Shown: positions 7,515-15,962 of the stretch, piece by piece
Layout: the number at the start of each line of letters is the position of its first letter
How positions within the stretch are numbered: the first letter of the stretch is position 1
Assembly (NCBI GenBank): GCA_964607375.1
Contig: CAZSJY010000018.1
Location: 1 to 32,269 of the forward strand
Reading direction: 5' to 3'
DNA length: 32,269 nt
Origin: JACNLC01 sp964607375
Lineage (GTDB): Bacteria > Fidelibacterota > Marinisomatia > SCGC-AAA003-L08 > JACNLC01
The notes under the pieces: generated by a model
What the model saw: the letters and a program-made list of their open reading frames with translations, nothing else
What the model was told of the DNA's origin: nothing
The model's database searches: none
Made by a program: the position numbers and the translations under genes

Positions 7515-8954
7515 ATGAATCAATTTGATATAAAATCAGCACTAAACAAAATTGACATCAAAGCCACTTGGGTTGGATTGCGTGAGGTAAAAGAATCAAC
7601 ATCATACAGAGTTATTCGCGACGGAAAACCTCAAGCAAATTCAAAAGACACAACACACGGAGTTATGGTGGAAGTTTTATCTAATGGGCAATTCGGATAT
7701 TACGGAACACATCAATTATGTGATGAGAGTATTCAGCGAGCAGCAGAAAAAGCATTGTTGCAAGCGAATTTATCATCGAAATATGCAATTCATCACTTTA
7801 CTGATTCAGTACGACCAATTGCAAAAGGAGAATATAATTCACCCTATCAAAAAGATTTTGATACTCTTTCCGCTGGTGATTTAAATAAGTTACTACTGAA
7901 AGCATACGATAAGTTGAATTCTTCGGATAAAATTGTGAGTGCTTATGGTTTGTTTAGATTTGTAAAATCTGAAATGAGATATGTCAGCACAAACGGAAGT
8001 GATGTTGAACAAAATTATTTGATTATTTCAAGTGATTTGTCTGCGACAGCACAGGATGGGAACATCATCCAAACCCGTACTGATGGCGGAATGATGGCGA
8101 ACAGCCATCAAATCGGTATGGAATCAATCAACGAAGATGATGTGTTACACAGAGCAGAAATTGTGAGTGAACAGGCAATTGAATTACTATCTGCAGAAGA
8201 ATGCCCAACAGGGAAAATGTCAATTGTTTTAGCACCTGACCAAATGCTACTTCAAATTCACGAAAGTGTTGGACACGCAACAGAACTTGACAGAATTTTG
8301 GGTGATGAACGCAATTATGCAGGTTGGAGTTTTGTCCGAGAAAATGATTTTGGAAATTTACAATATGGCTCAAAATTAATGAATATCACTTTTGATCCCA
8401 ATGTGGAACATCAGCACGCATCTTATCAATTTGATGATGGTGGCATGAAAGCTACAAAGGAATATATCATTAAAGATGGAATTTTGTTACGACCACAAGG
8501 TGGAATGGAAAGTCAAGTTCGTTCTGGTATGCAGGGAGTTGCAAATTTTAGAGCGAGTTCGTGGAATCGAGCACCAATTGATCGTATGGCAAATTTGAAT
8601 TTAGAACCTGGCGACTCAAAATTCAGTGAGATAATTTCATCTGTAGAAAAAGGTGTATATATGGAATCTAATCGTTCGTGGTCAATTGATGATTATCGTA
8701 ACAAATTTCAATTTGGTTGTGAATATGGTAAGCTGATTGAAAATGGAAAAATAACAAAGACTGTCAAGAATCCAAATTATCGAGCTATAACAATACCGTT
8801 TTGGAATAATCTGAAAATGGTTGGAAATAAGGATACTTTTAAAATGTATGGCACTCCTTATTGTGGAAAAGGGGAACCCAACCAAGCAATTAGAGTTGGG
8901 CATGCATCTCCGATTTGTATGTTTGATGATATTGAAGTTTTTGGAGGAGCTTAG
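7515..8954 (+). CDS. tldD: TldD-type metalloprotease, first pair
   Basis: Catalytic subunit of the TldD/PmbA family (peptidase U62), which in E. coli forms a TldD-TldE heterodimer that degrades unfolded peptides and matures microcin B17. It has 479 residues, the usual size. The zinc motif HExxxH is HESVGH at 249-254. The conserved CGK near the C-terminus, which supplies the third ligand in the family, is Cys450 (YCGKGEPNQ). The N-terminal domain resembles other TldD proteins only loosely; this copy is clearly diverged from the second TldD at 10527. GGGGAAA upstream supports ATG 7515. It is followed after 142 bases by a TldE-type partner. No peptide-antibiotic precursor gene is evident, so a general peptide-degrading role is more likely. 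Confidence 0.88.
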   Translation: MNQFDIKSALNKIDIKATWVGLREVKESTSYRVIRDGKPQANSKDTTHGVMVEVLSNGQFGYYGTHQLCDESIQRAAEKALLQANLSSKYAIHHFTDSVRPIAKGEYNSPYQKDFDTLSAGDLNKLLLKAYDKLNSSDKIVSAYGLFRFVKSEMRYVSTNGSDVEQNYLIISSDLSATAQDGNIIQTRTDGGMMANSHQIGMESINEDDVLHRAEIVSEQAIELLSAEECPTGKMSIVLAPDQMLLQIHESVGHATELDRILGDERNYAGWSFVRENDFGNLQYGSKLMNITFDPNVEHQHASYQFDDGGMKATKEYIIKDGILLRPQGGMESQVRSGMQGVANFRASSWNRAPIDRMANLNLEPGDSKFSEIISSVEKGVYMESNRSWSIDDYRNKFQFGCEYGKLIENGKITKTVKNPNYRAITIPFWNNLKMVGNKDTFKMYGTPYCGKGEPNQAIRVGHASPICMFDDIEVFGGA

Positions 8955-9061
8955 CTGAGTAGATTAAAAAGTGAAGTGAAGAAAAGGAGTCTAAATGGGA
9001 ATTTCTAAATCCTGATTGACCTAACTTCTACAGCTAATTAGTAAAGGGGAAAAGCTAACAG

Positions 9062-9100
9062 ATGACAGCAAGACTTAAAGAAAGAAAAAGTAAACAATGA
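9062..9100 (+). other. possible 12-codon leader reading frame before tldE
   Basis: An ATG at 9062 opens a 12-residue frame (MTARLKERKSKQ) whose TGA overlaps the ATG of the next gene as ATGA. An AGGGG stretch lies about 12 bases upstream of it, whereas the following gene has no ribosome site of its own. It could couple translation; it may also be chance. The rest of 8955-9096 holds nothing recognisable. Confidence 0.25.
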
Positions 9101-10419
9101 AAGAATTATTTTACAAAATTAGTGAAAATATACTGAATCAGATTTCAAAAGATGAACATCTGAAAATATCATTTGGCGGAGAAAATAGCCAATTTATTAG
9201 GTTTAGTCAATCAAAAGTTCGGCAAACAGGCTTAGTAGATGAAGCAAGTATTTCGCTTGAGTTAATCCACAACAACAGAACTTGTAATGGTGGTATCACA
9301 ATTACCGGTGAAGAAAAAACTGATACCGTAAATGTAATGCAAGAACTCGAAAGACTTCGCAAAGAAGTAATTCAACTACCACAGGACCCATATATAGTTT
9401 TCCCAGAAGATACAGGCTCTAGTGAAGAAGAACACTCTGGTAATTTGCTACCTATCGAAGATGCAGTAGATGCTTTAACTCCAGCTATGCAAGGTGTTGA
9501 TTTATCCGGTATTTGGGCTTTTGGTAAAATTTGTATTGGTAATGCAAATTCTGCAGGACAAAAACATTGGTTTGCCACTGATACATTTTCTTTGGATTAT
9601 TCACTAATCACTCCTGATGAAAAAATGGTAAAATCTACTTTTGCAGGCTCAGAATGGAACCAAAAAGATTACGAATCAACGATGTCTGATTCTATTAAAA
9701 AATTACGAATGATGGAACAACCTGCAAAAAAACTCAAACCAGGTGAATATCGAACCTATATAGCTCCTGCTGGAGTTGCAGATATTTTGCATATGTTCTC
9801 GTGGAATGGAATCAGTGAAGCATCTATTCAGCAAGGACAAAGTGCATTTGGCAAAATGAGAAATGAAAATGCAAAATTATCTCCACTGTTTGGATTATCT
9901 GAAGATTTCAGAAAAGGATTGGTCCCACGATTTAACGGAAATGGAGAAATCGCTCCCGAAGTTTTATCACTTATAGAAGATGGAAAACTGACAAATACTC
10001 TCATTAGCACACGGACAGCAAAAGAATATAACAAAAATTCCAACAACGCAGGAGAAAGCGAATCGCTTCGTACACCAGTTATGAATACTGGTACTTTAGA
10101 TAAAAAAGATATTCTAAAAAAACTGGCTACAGGAATTTATTTAAGTAATTTGCATTATCTAAATTGGAGTGACAATATCGGTGGAAGAATCACCGGAATG
10201 ACTCGTTATGCTTGTTTTTGGGTAGAAAATGGAGAAATTGTTGCACCAATCGAAACAATGCGATTTGATGATAGTTTGTATAGTTTCTTCGGAGAAAATT
10301 TAGAAGGAGTAGATAACACAGCAAAGTTAAATCCCAATGTAGAAACTTACGATGGGAGAGCCTTAGGTGGTGTTGTTTGTCCAGGAATTTTACTAAAATC
10401 TTTTAAGTTAACGCTGTAG
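9097..10419 (+). CDS. TldE/PmbA-type partner subunit, first pair
   Basis: Protein of 440 residues of the TldD/PmbA fold without an HExxxH motif, as expected for the non-catalytic TldE subunit that completes the active site of TldD. Visible family features are the N-terminal stretch with SKVRQTG, the central FAGSEWNQ and KPGEYRTYIAPAG strands (the start of the C-terminal beta domain), and a C-terminal GRITGMTRYACFWVENGEIV typical of PmbA proteins. It follows the first tldD in the same direction, so the two probably form a dedicated heterodimer. It is strongly diverged from the second TldE at 11913, so the pairs are not a recent duplication. The start lacks a clear ribosome binding site and may depend on coupling to the upstream mini-frame. 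Confidence 0.82.
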   Translation: MKELFYKISENILNQISKDEHLKISFGGENSQFIRFSQSKVRQTGLVDEASISLELIHNNRTCNGGITITGEEKTDTVNVMQELERLRKEVIQLPQDPYIVFPEDTGSSEEEHSGNLLPIEDAVDALTPAMQGVDLSGIWAFGKICIGNANSAGQKHWFATDTFSLDYSLITPDEKMVKSTFAGSEWNQKDYESTMSDSIKKLRMMEQPAKKLKPGEYRTYIAPAGVADILHMFSWNGISEASIQQGQSAFGKMRNENAKLSPLFGLSEDFRKGLVPRFNGNGEIAPEVLSLIEDGKLTNTLISTRTAKEYNKNSNNAGESESLRTPVMNTGTLDKKDILKKLATGIYLSNLHYLNWSDNIGGRITGMTRYACFWVENGEIVAPIETMRFDDSLYSFFGENLEGVDNTAKLNPNVETYDGRALGGVVCPGILLKSFKLTL

Positions 10420-10526
10420 AGTGGAAGTTGAAAAAGAAATAAAAGAAAGAAAACAACAAGAAAAAGTTGGTACTTTATTAGCTTCGAGCTCATTGCTACC
10501 CACTACAAGCTAAAATAAGGATAATT

Positions 10527-11909
10527 ATGATTAGAAAAGATTTAAAGCAATTTACAAATTTATTTAGTGGTTATACCGAACTTCGGATTCAAGAAAATCG
10601 GAGTGATAGTATTTCATTTGTTGATGGAGATATTTGGGGAAACGCCAAAGCATCAAAAAGTGGTGTGTCAGCACGAGTGTATGACAAAGGCAATTGGGGA
10701 TTTGCTTCCAATCCAAACATCACCGATGATGAAATAAAGCGAGTAATTCAGTCCGCAACAAAGAATGCGGTATTTTTAAGTTCTAAAGAAAACTTGGGAA
10801 TGCCAAATCTTGCACCAACATCAGCAAATCACTCTGTTGAATTTTTCACAAAGAAGCCGAGATTGAGCAGAAAAGAAGTGATTGATTTTATTCAAACAAT
10901 AGATAATCATTTAAAGGAAACATATCCAAATCTTGCTTCAAGAATGGTAGCGATGAATAACTTGGATATGGAAAAATCAGTAGTAACTTCAACGGGTTCA
11001 GAAGCATATTCTATGATTCCTCGCTCTATATTTTATATAAATATGACAGTAGTTGTTGGGGGTGATCCTATTGACCTCTACGATATCTATGGTGTAGGAG
11101 CAAGACAATTTGAAGATTTATTTTCTTCACCCGAAGATTTGTATCCACAGATTGCTAAACAGTATGAACATCTTATGAAAAAATCAGAAGGAATTCATCC
11201 CAATGCTGGTTACAAGGATGTTATTATGGATGCAGATTTATCTGGGATTTTGTCTCACGAGGCTATCGGACATACAACTGAAGGAGATTTAGTTTTGGGT
11301 GGTTCAGTTGCAGGTGATTATATGGATCAAAAGGTTGCATCTGAATTGGTTACACTGATTGATTATGCCCACACAGCTCACGGGAAAACTTGTCCGGTGC
11401 CGGTTTATGTGGATGATGAAGGCACAAAAGCAGAAGATGTGGTGATAATTGAAAATGGAATTTTAAAGAACTTTATGCACAACAAAGAAACTGCGTTAAA
11501 ACTCGATATGACTCCAACTGGAAATGCTCGTGCATTTGGATTTTACGATGAACCACTTGTAAGAATGAGAAATACCGCAATCGTTCCAGGGACCAGTAAC
11601 CTCGAAGATATGATTACATCCATTGATGATGGGTATTATTTGCTGAAATCTAGTAATGGTCAAGCAGATTCTACATCTGAATTTATGTTTGGAGTTGTAT
11701 TGGGTTATGAAATCAAAAACGGTAAACTTGGAAGAGCAATCAGAAATACAACTATTTCTGGTGTAGCGTTTGATATGCTTAAAACTGTTACAATGATTTC
11801 TGACGATATGACTTGGTCTAGTGGTGGGATGTGCGGCAAGAAACAACAAATTACTGTTGGAATGGGTGGACCTGCTATCAAATGCAAAATAAATATTGGT
11901 GGGAGATAA
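10527..11909 (+). CDS. tldD: TldD metalloprotease, second pair
   Basis: Second TldD-family catalytic subunit, 460 residues, and the more canonical of the two. HEAIGH at 244-249 is the zinc HExxxH motif, and Cys436 in MCGKKQQITVG is the family's C-terminal ligand, close to the CGKxGQ form of E. coli TldD. An LGGSVAGDYMDQKVAS stretch follows the zinc motif, with a YVDDEGTKAED segment typical of TldD about 50 residues on. Ribosome site AAGGA lies at a good distance before ATG 10527. The 107-base gap to the previous gene is purine-rich with no clear promoter or terminator. The gene is followed after three bases by its tldE partner, so the two are co-translated. Confidence 0.93.
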   Translation: MIRKDLKQFTNLFSGYTELRIQENRSDSISFVDGDIWGNAKASKSGVSARVYDKGNWGFASNPNITDDEIKRVIQSATKNAVFLSSKENLGMPNLAPTSANHSVEFFTKKPRLSRKEVIDFIQTIDNHLKETYPNLASRMVAMNNLDMEKSVVTSTGSEAYSMIPRSIFYINMTVVVGGDPIDLYDIYGVGARQFEDLFSSPEDLYPQIAKQYEHLMKKSEGIHPNAGYKDVIMDADLSGILSHEAIGHTTEGDLVLGGSVAGDYMDQKVASELVTLIDYAHTAHGKTCPVPVYVDDEGTKAEDVVIIENGILKNFMHNKETALKLDMTPTGNARAFGFYDEPLVRMRNTAIVPGTSNLEDMITSIDDGYYLLKSSNGQADSTSEFMFGVVLGYEIKNGKLGRAIRNTTISGVAFDMLKTVTMISDDMTWSSGGMCGKKQQITVGMGGPAIKCKINIGGR

Positions 11910-11912
11910 ATA

Positions 11913-13205
11913 ATGGATAATCGTGAAATCGTAAGATATTGTGTTGGTGAAATTCTAAAAGCTGGAGCTGATAAATCTTCATCCTCACTAAAAGTGGGAG
12001 AGAAAAATGAACTCAATGTGGATGCTGGTGAGTTAAGTTTATTTAGATCAACTTTTGACAGTAATCTATCTCTAAAAGCAATTAAAAACAATAGAGAAGG
12101 TTCGATCAATATCAATAAATTGGATAAAGATTCTATTGATAAAGCCATTGTTGAGTTGATGGAAATTACCAATTCTGCAAATCCCGATCCTGCAAATGAT
12201 ATCGCAGAAAAACAAAATCCAAAAGTGTTTGACTTGGGACCAAATACCCCAAATTTGGATTTAATGTATTCTCGATTAAAGGAGTTTGTAGAGTTCAAAA
12301 ATATGGAATTTCCAAAAGTGATTTTAGAACAGGCTATTTTGGATTTCAATTATTCACAAACTATTATGATGAATTCAAATGACATTGATTTTACTATTAA
12401 TAAGGGTGTGTATGGATTTGGACCGATGTTTACTGCGAAAGATGGTAGGAAAACATCATCGTTTAATTATACAGGTTTTTCATCTACTGACCTTAACAAA
12501 CCACTTCAAGATTATGTGAATATTAAACTGTTAATGAAACAATCAACCGAACAGGTTATCACACAACAAATCCCTGCGAAATTTGTAGGTGATGTGATAA
12601 TTACCCCAGAGTGTTTTGGTGAATTTATTTCTGCTCTTGATTCGATGATTAGTGATTACCAACTCATCACAGGGACATCAGTTTACAAAGACAAGCTTGA
12701 CAAGCAAATTGCAAGTAAGCAGTTTTCTATGCATTGTCGCCCGGTTTCCGATGACATTGAGGTTGGATATTTTGTAACTGGAGATGGATATGAAGCACAA
12801 AACAGTACAGTAATTGATAATGGAGAACTCAAAACATTTCTATTAGGATTGTATGGGTCAAATAAAACAGGATTAAACAAAGCGGTTAATTCTGGTGGTG
12901 CAGTTGTTATAGATTCTGGAGATAAATCATTGCAAGAAATGATAGCATCAGCAAAACAAGGAATTTTACTGGCACGGTTTTCTGGTGGACAACCAAGTGA
13001 AAACGGTGATTTTTCCGGTGTTGCAAAAAACAGCTACTATATTGAAAATGGAAAAATCAAATTTCCAATTTCAGAAACTATGGTATCAGGCAATATCGCA
13101 AAAATGTTAATGAATATCGAGAACATTTCCTCAGAACGCACGAATGACGGAACATCAATTATTCCGTGGATTCAAGTTAACGGATTAACGGTATCGGGGA
13201 AGTAA
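11913..13205 (+). CDS. pmbA: TldE/PmbA subunit, second pair
   Basis: Protein of 430 residues with the PmbA/TldE layout: an N-terminal alpha/beta domain with the GELSLFRSTFDSNLSLKAIKN stretch, the NSANPDPANDIAE segment that corresponds to the conserved PDP motif of PmbA, and a C-terminal domain ending in IPWIQVNGLTVSGK, close to the typical PmbA end (I..i.v.gltvaG). No HExxxH is present, as expected for TldE. It starts three bases after the tldD stop with GGGAGA as ribosome site, so it is in an obligate operon with it. It should pair with that TldD to form a proteolytic chamber for unfolded peptides. There is no sign of truncation. Confidence 0.92.
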   Translation: MDNREIVRYCVGEILKAGADKSSSSLKVGEKNELNVDAGELSLFRSTFDSNLSLKAIKNNREGSININKLDKDSIDKAIVELMEITNSANPDPANDIAEKQNPKVFDLGPNTPNLDLMYSRLKEFVEFKNMEFPKVILEQAILDFNYSQTIMMNSNDIDFTINKGVYGFGPMFTAKDGRKTSSFNYTGFSSTDLNKPLQDYVNIKLLMKQSTEQVITQQIPAKFVGDVIITPECFGEFISALDSMISDYQLITGTSVYKDKLDKQIASKQFSMHCRPVSDDIEVGYFVTGDGYEAQNSTVIDNGELKTFLLGLYGSNKTGLNKAVNSGGAVVIDSGDKSLQEMIASAKQGILLARFSGGQPSENGDFSGVAKNSYYIENGKIKFPISETMVSGNIAKMLMNIENISSERTNDGTSIIPWIQVNGLTVSGK

Positions 13206-13289
13206 GTCATTAGTATGAAGTTGAAAGTTCAAAGTAAATTTAATCACAAATCTATTTCGCGTAGTTCGAGGTTAATAAAAGGAAACCAA

Positions 13290-15908
13290 ATGAAAAAAAC
13301 AATTTTAATCTTATCAATCATTTTACTATTTGGATGTGCACATCATAAACAAGCAATGTGTAACCATAAACAGCATCATCTACTAAAGGAAGAACTCAAA
13401 TATGAAGTTCCAAGTGTAACTCGATTTCCACAAAACACACAAACATTTTATCTAGAAAACGGAATGGAAATCTTGGCGATTCAAAATGATGCATCTCCGA
13501 TGGTTTGTTTGAATATGTCAGTCAGAGTTGGTTCCGCTTATGAAGATTTCAGCACTTCCGGGATGTCGCATATGCTTGAGCATTTATTATTCAATGGAAC
13601 AGAAACTCGGACGCAAGACGAGCTATACAAAGAAACCGATTTCTACGGAATGTATTCCAATGCTTTCACAGGCAAATTCTTTACAGATTATTTTCTTTTA
13701 ATGCCTGCAGAATATCTTGAAAATGGAATGGATATCCAAACTGATATGCTGTTTAATTCAATTCTTCCCATTGAGAAATTTGAGAAAGAACGCGGAATTG
13801 TAATTGAAGAAATTCGCAAGGACAGAGACAGCCGAGGTTATGAAATTCAAAACTATTTCGACAGAAAAAACTTTGGAGATACCGGTGTTGGATTACCGAC
13901 TCTCGGAACTCCAAATACCATTGAAAATCTCAATAGAAATGATGTATTTAAGTTTTACAAAAGCCATTATGTACCCAACAATATGTTGCTAACTATTATC
14001 GGTAATTTTGATGAAATTCAACTTAAATTAATGTTAGAAAATCAATATGGGCAATTCCAACCATTTCCTGTTGAACCTTATTCTCCTTCAAATTATGTTC
14101 CATCAATGAGCGTAAATCAGACGAATTTTGATACAGACGGGATTTATGGTCAGATAGTATTTGATGCTCCTGCGTTTTCAAATCAATATTCCCTAGAGAC
14201 AGATTTTTTAATGGATGTGTTAACCGAAGAGCTGAACAAAACACTAGGTGATTTTTCACCATCAGTATTTTATACTACTTATCCAACAACTGGGAAAGTG
14301 ATTTTGGACTTTATGGCAACTGCAGAAGATAAACCATCAGAAATTTTAGCACAATTTGATAACGAATTATTTTCTTTGCAAAACCGATTATCAACCACCA
14401 TTACAACAGAAATGATAGCACTCAAAGTAAATGAAATGATTGTAGAAGAAACATCGTTGCTTGACCAACTTCATTACTATCCAATGATGAAAGCACCTGA
14501 ATTGGCAATGGGTGGTGGTGAATTTGTTCTCTCCAAATTACAAATGATTCGAGAGCTTAATCCGAACGATATTGTAACTGCTGGTAGTCGTTTATTGAAT
14601 TCACCTCGGCATTATAATTTTGTGTTCCCTAAGGAAATTACAACGAAGGAATCGAAGAATACGGAGTTGGTTTATGATAAAACAATACTTCCATCAGGGG
14701 CGACTTTAGTAACTGCATCTGGAGGTGGCTCAGAAATGTTTGGAATGCACATTTTGATTAAAAATCGAAGTATTATTGAGGGGTCATTATCAGGTGGAGC
14801 GGAGATATTGCACTCACTTTTAGAGTCTGAAACTGATTTATATTCATCAGATGAACTTCAGAAAATATTGCAATCTATTGGAGCCAAAATCAAATATAAG
14901 GATATGGGTTTTATCCCTTACGATAATTATTACAACTCACCTGAATTTGGATATATCCGTTTTGAGTGTTTGGAAAAAGATGCCGAAGAGGGAATCAGGT
15001 TATTAACTCATATGCTTTCGAATACGATTTTGACTGAAGAAAACATTGCTGAGGGATTATCAAATGCTAGAATGAGATTGGGAATGCAACAAAGCACAGC
15101 ACGAGAAACGGCTTCAGATGAATTCTGGAAATTGTTCTTGGGTGCTAATCATCCATCAACTGGAAAAGTAAGTGGTTCTATGGAATCTGTTTCTATGATG
15201 AATCTTGATAATCTAACAAAATTACAGAAACGATATTTCTTACCTGAAAATTATATTATTTCAGTTTCTTCAGGATTACCTCATTCTGAGTTGGAATCAG
15301 TTTTCAATTCTGTTTGGACAAATGCTTCAGAACCTACTCTCAAATTTGATTCTGATATAAAAATATCTGAAGACTATATCGAGAAAGTTATTGATAAAAG
15401 TAAAGAGCAAGCACAAATTCGCTTAGGTTACAAGTTTGAAATTGACAAGGATGATAAATTTTCGTTTTCATTGATGACAGATTTACTATCATACAGGATG
15501 ATGTTTGATTTACGGGAAACTCAAGGTTTGGCATATGCGTTAGGAATGTCTGACGGATACGAAGGAAACATAGGTTGGCTCACCACATCAATTGGTACAG
15601 GAATTGAAAATATCGACATCGCGATTGATGGTATGAAATCGTATTTGAATCCAAGTAAATTGAGCGATATTACTCAAGAGGAAATTGAGAAAACCATCAA
15701 CTCGAGCAAAGGTCATTATATGATGAGAAATCTAACTCGGATTGGTCATGCATTTTATATGGGATATTTCGAGTTTTATTCTGATGATTATCAAAAAGCA
15801 CTCAATCGTTTTGAGAAATATGAAAATATCACGGTTGAAGATGTTCAGCAAGTTGCAGAAAAATATCTAAAAATGCCTGAAAATCACACACTTGTCATAG
15901 TTAAATAA
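13290..15908 (+). CDS. M16-family zinc peptidase, lipoprotein
   Basis: Inverzincin (M16) peptidase of 872 residues. An in-frame ATG exists at 13215, but ATG 13290 gives a perfect lipoprotein signal (MKKTILILSIILLFGC, Cys16) with AAAGGA upstream and is chosen. The inverted zinc motif HxxEH is HMLEH at 94-98, and the third ligand lies in IVIEEIRKD (Glu173/Glu174), about 76 residues on, the normal spacing. The C-terminal half is a second M16 domain without a zinc motif and has the RETQGLAYALG signature. The protein is thus a full two-domain M16B enzyme held to a membrane and facing the periplasm or the surface. It follows the tldE gene by 84 bases in the same direction and precedes another peptidase, so this is a peptidase-rich run. 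Confidence 0.92.
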   Translation: MKKTILILSIILLFGCAHHKQAMCNHKQHHLLKEELKYEVPSVTRFPQNTQTFYLENGMEILAIQNDASPMVCLNMSVRVGSAYEDFSTSGMSHMLEHLLFNGTETRTQDELYKETDFYGMYSNAFTGKFFTDYFLLMPAEYLENGMDIQTDMLFNSILPIEKFEKERGIVIEEIRKDRDSRGYEIQNYFDRKNFGDTGVGLPTLGTPNTIENLNRNDVFKFYKSHYVPNNMLLTIIGNFDEIQLKLMLENQYGQFQPFPVEPYSPSNYVPSMSVNQTNFDTDGIYGQIVFDAPAFSNQYSLETDFLMDVLTEELNKTLGDFSPSVFYTTYPTTGKVILDFMATAEDKPSEILAQFDNELFSLQNRLSTTITTEMIALKVNEMIVEETSLLDQLHYYPMMKAPELAMGGGEFVLSKLQMIRELNPNDIVTAGSRLLNSPRHYNFVFPKEITTKESKNTELVYDKTILPSGATLVTASGGGSEMFGMHILIKNRSIIEGSLSGGAEILHSLLESETDLYSSDELQKILQSIGAKIKYKDMGFIPYDNYYNSPEFGYIRFECLEKDAEEGIRLLTHMLSNTILTEENIAEGLSNARMRLGMQQSTARETASDEFWKLFLGANHPSTGKVSGSMESVSMMNLDNLTKLQKRYFLPENYIISVSSGLPHSELESVFNSVWTNASEPTLKFDSDIKISEDYIEKVIDKSKEQAQIRLGYKFEIDKDDKFSFSLMTDLLSYRMMFDLRETQGLAYALGMSDGYEGNIGWLTTSIGTGIENIDIAIDGMKSYLNPSKLSDITQEEIEKTINSSKGHYMMRNLTRIGHAFYMGYFEFYSDDYQKALNRFEKYENITVEDVQQVAEKYLKMPENHTLVIVK

Positions 15909-15962
15909 TTGAATATTAAACAATTTCCTTTTCGTATTTGATTGAGGAAAAAGAGGATAATA

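Noticed and set aside
11705..12349. A 214-codon minus-strand frame, plus a 117-codon one at 11496-11849
   Set aside because: Both are antisense to well-supported tldD and tldE genes, with low-complexity Ser/Ile-rich translations typical of shadow frames.
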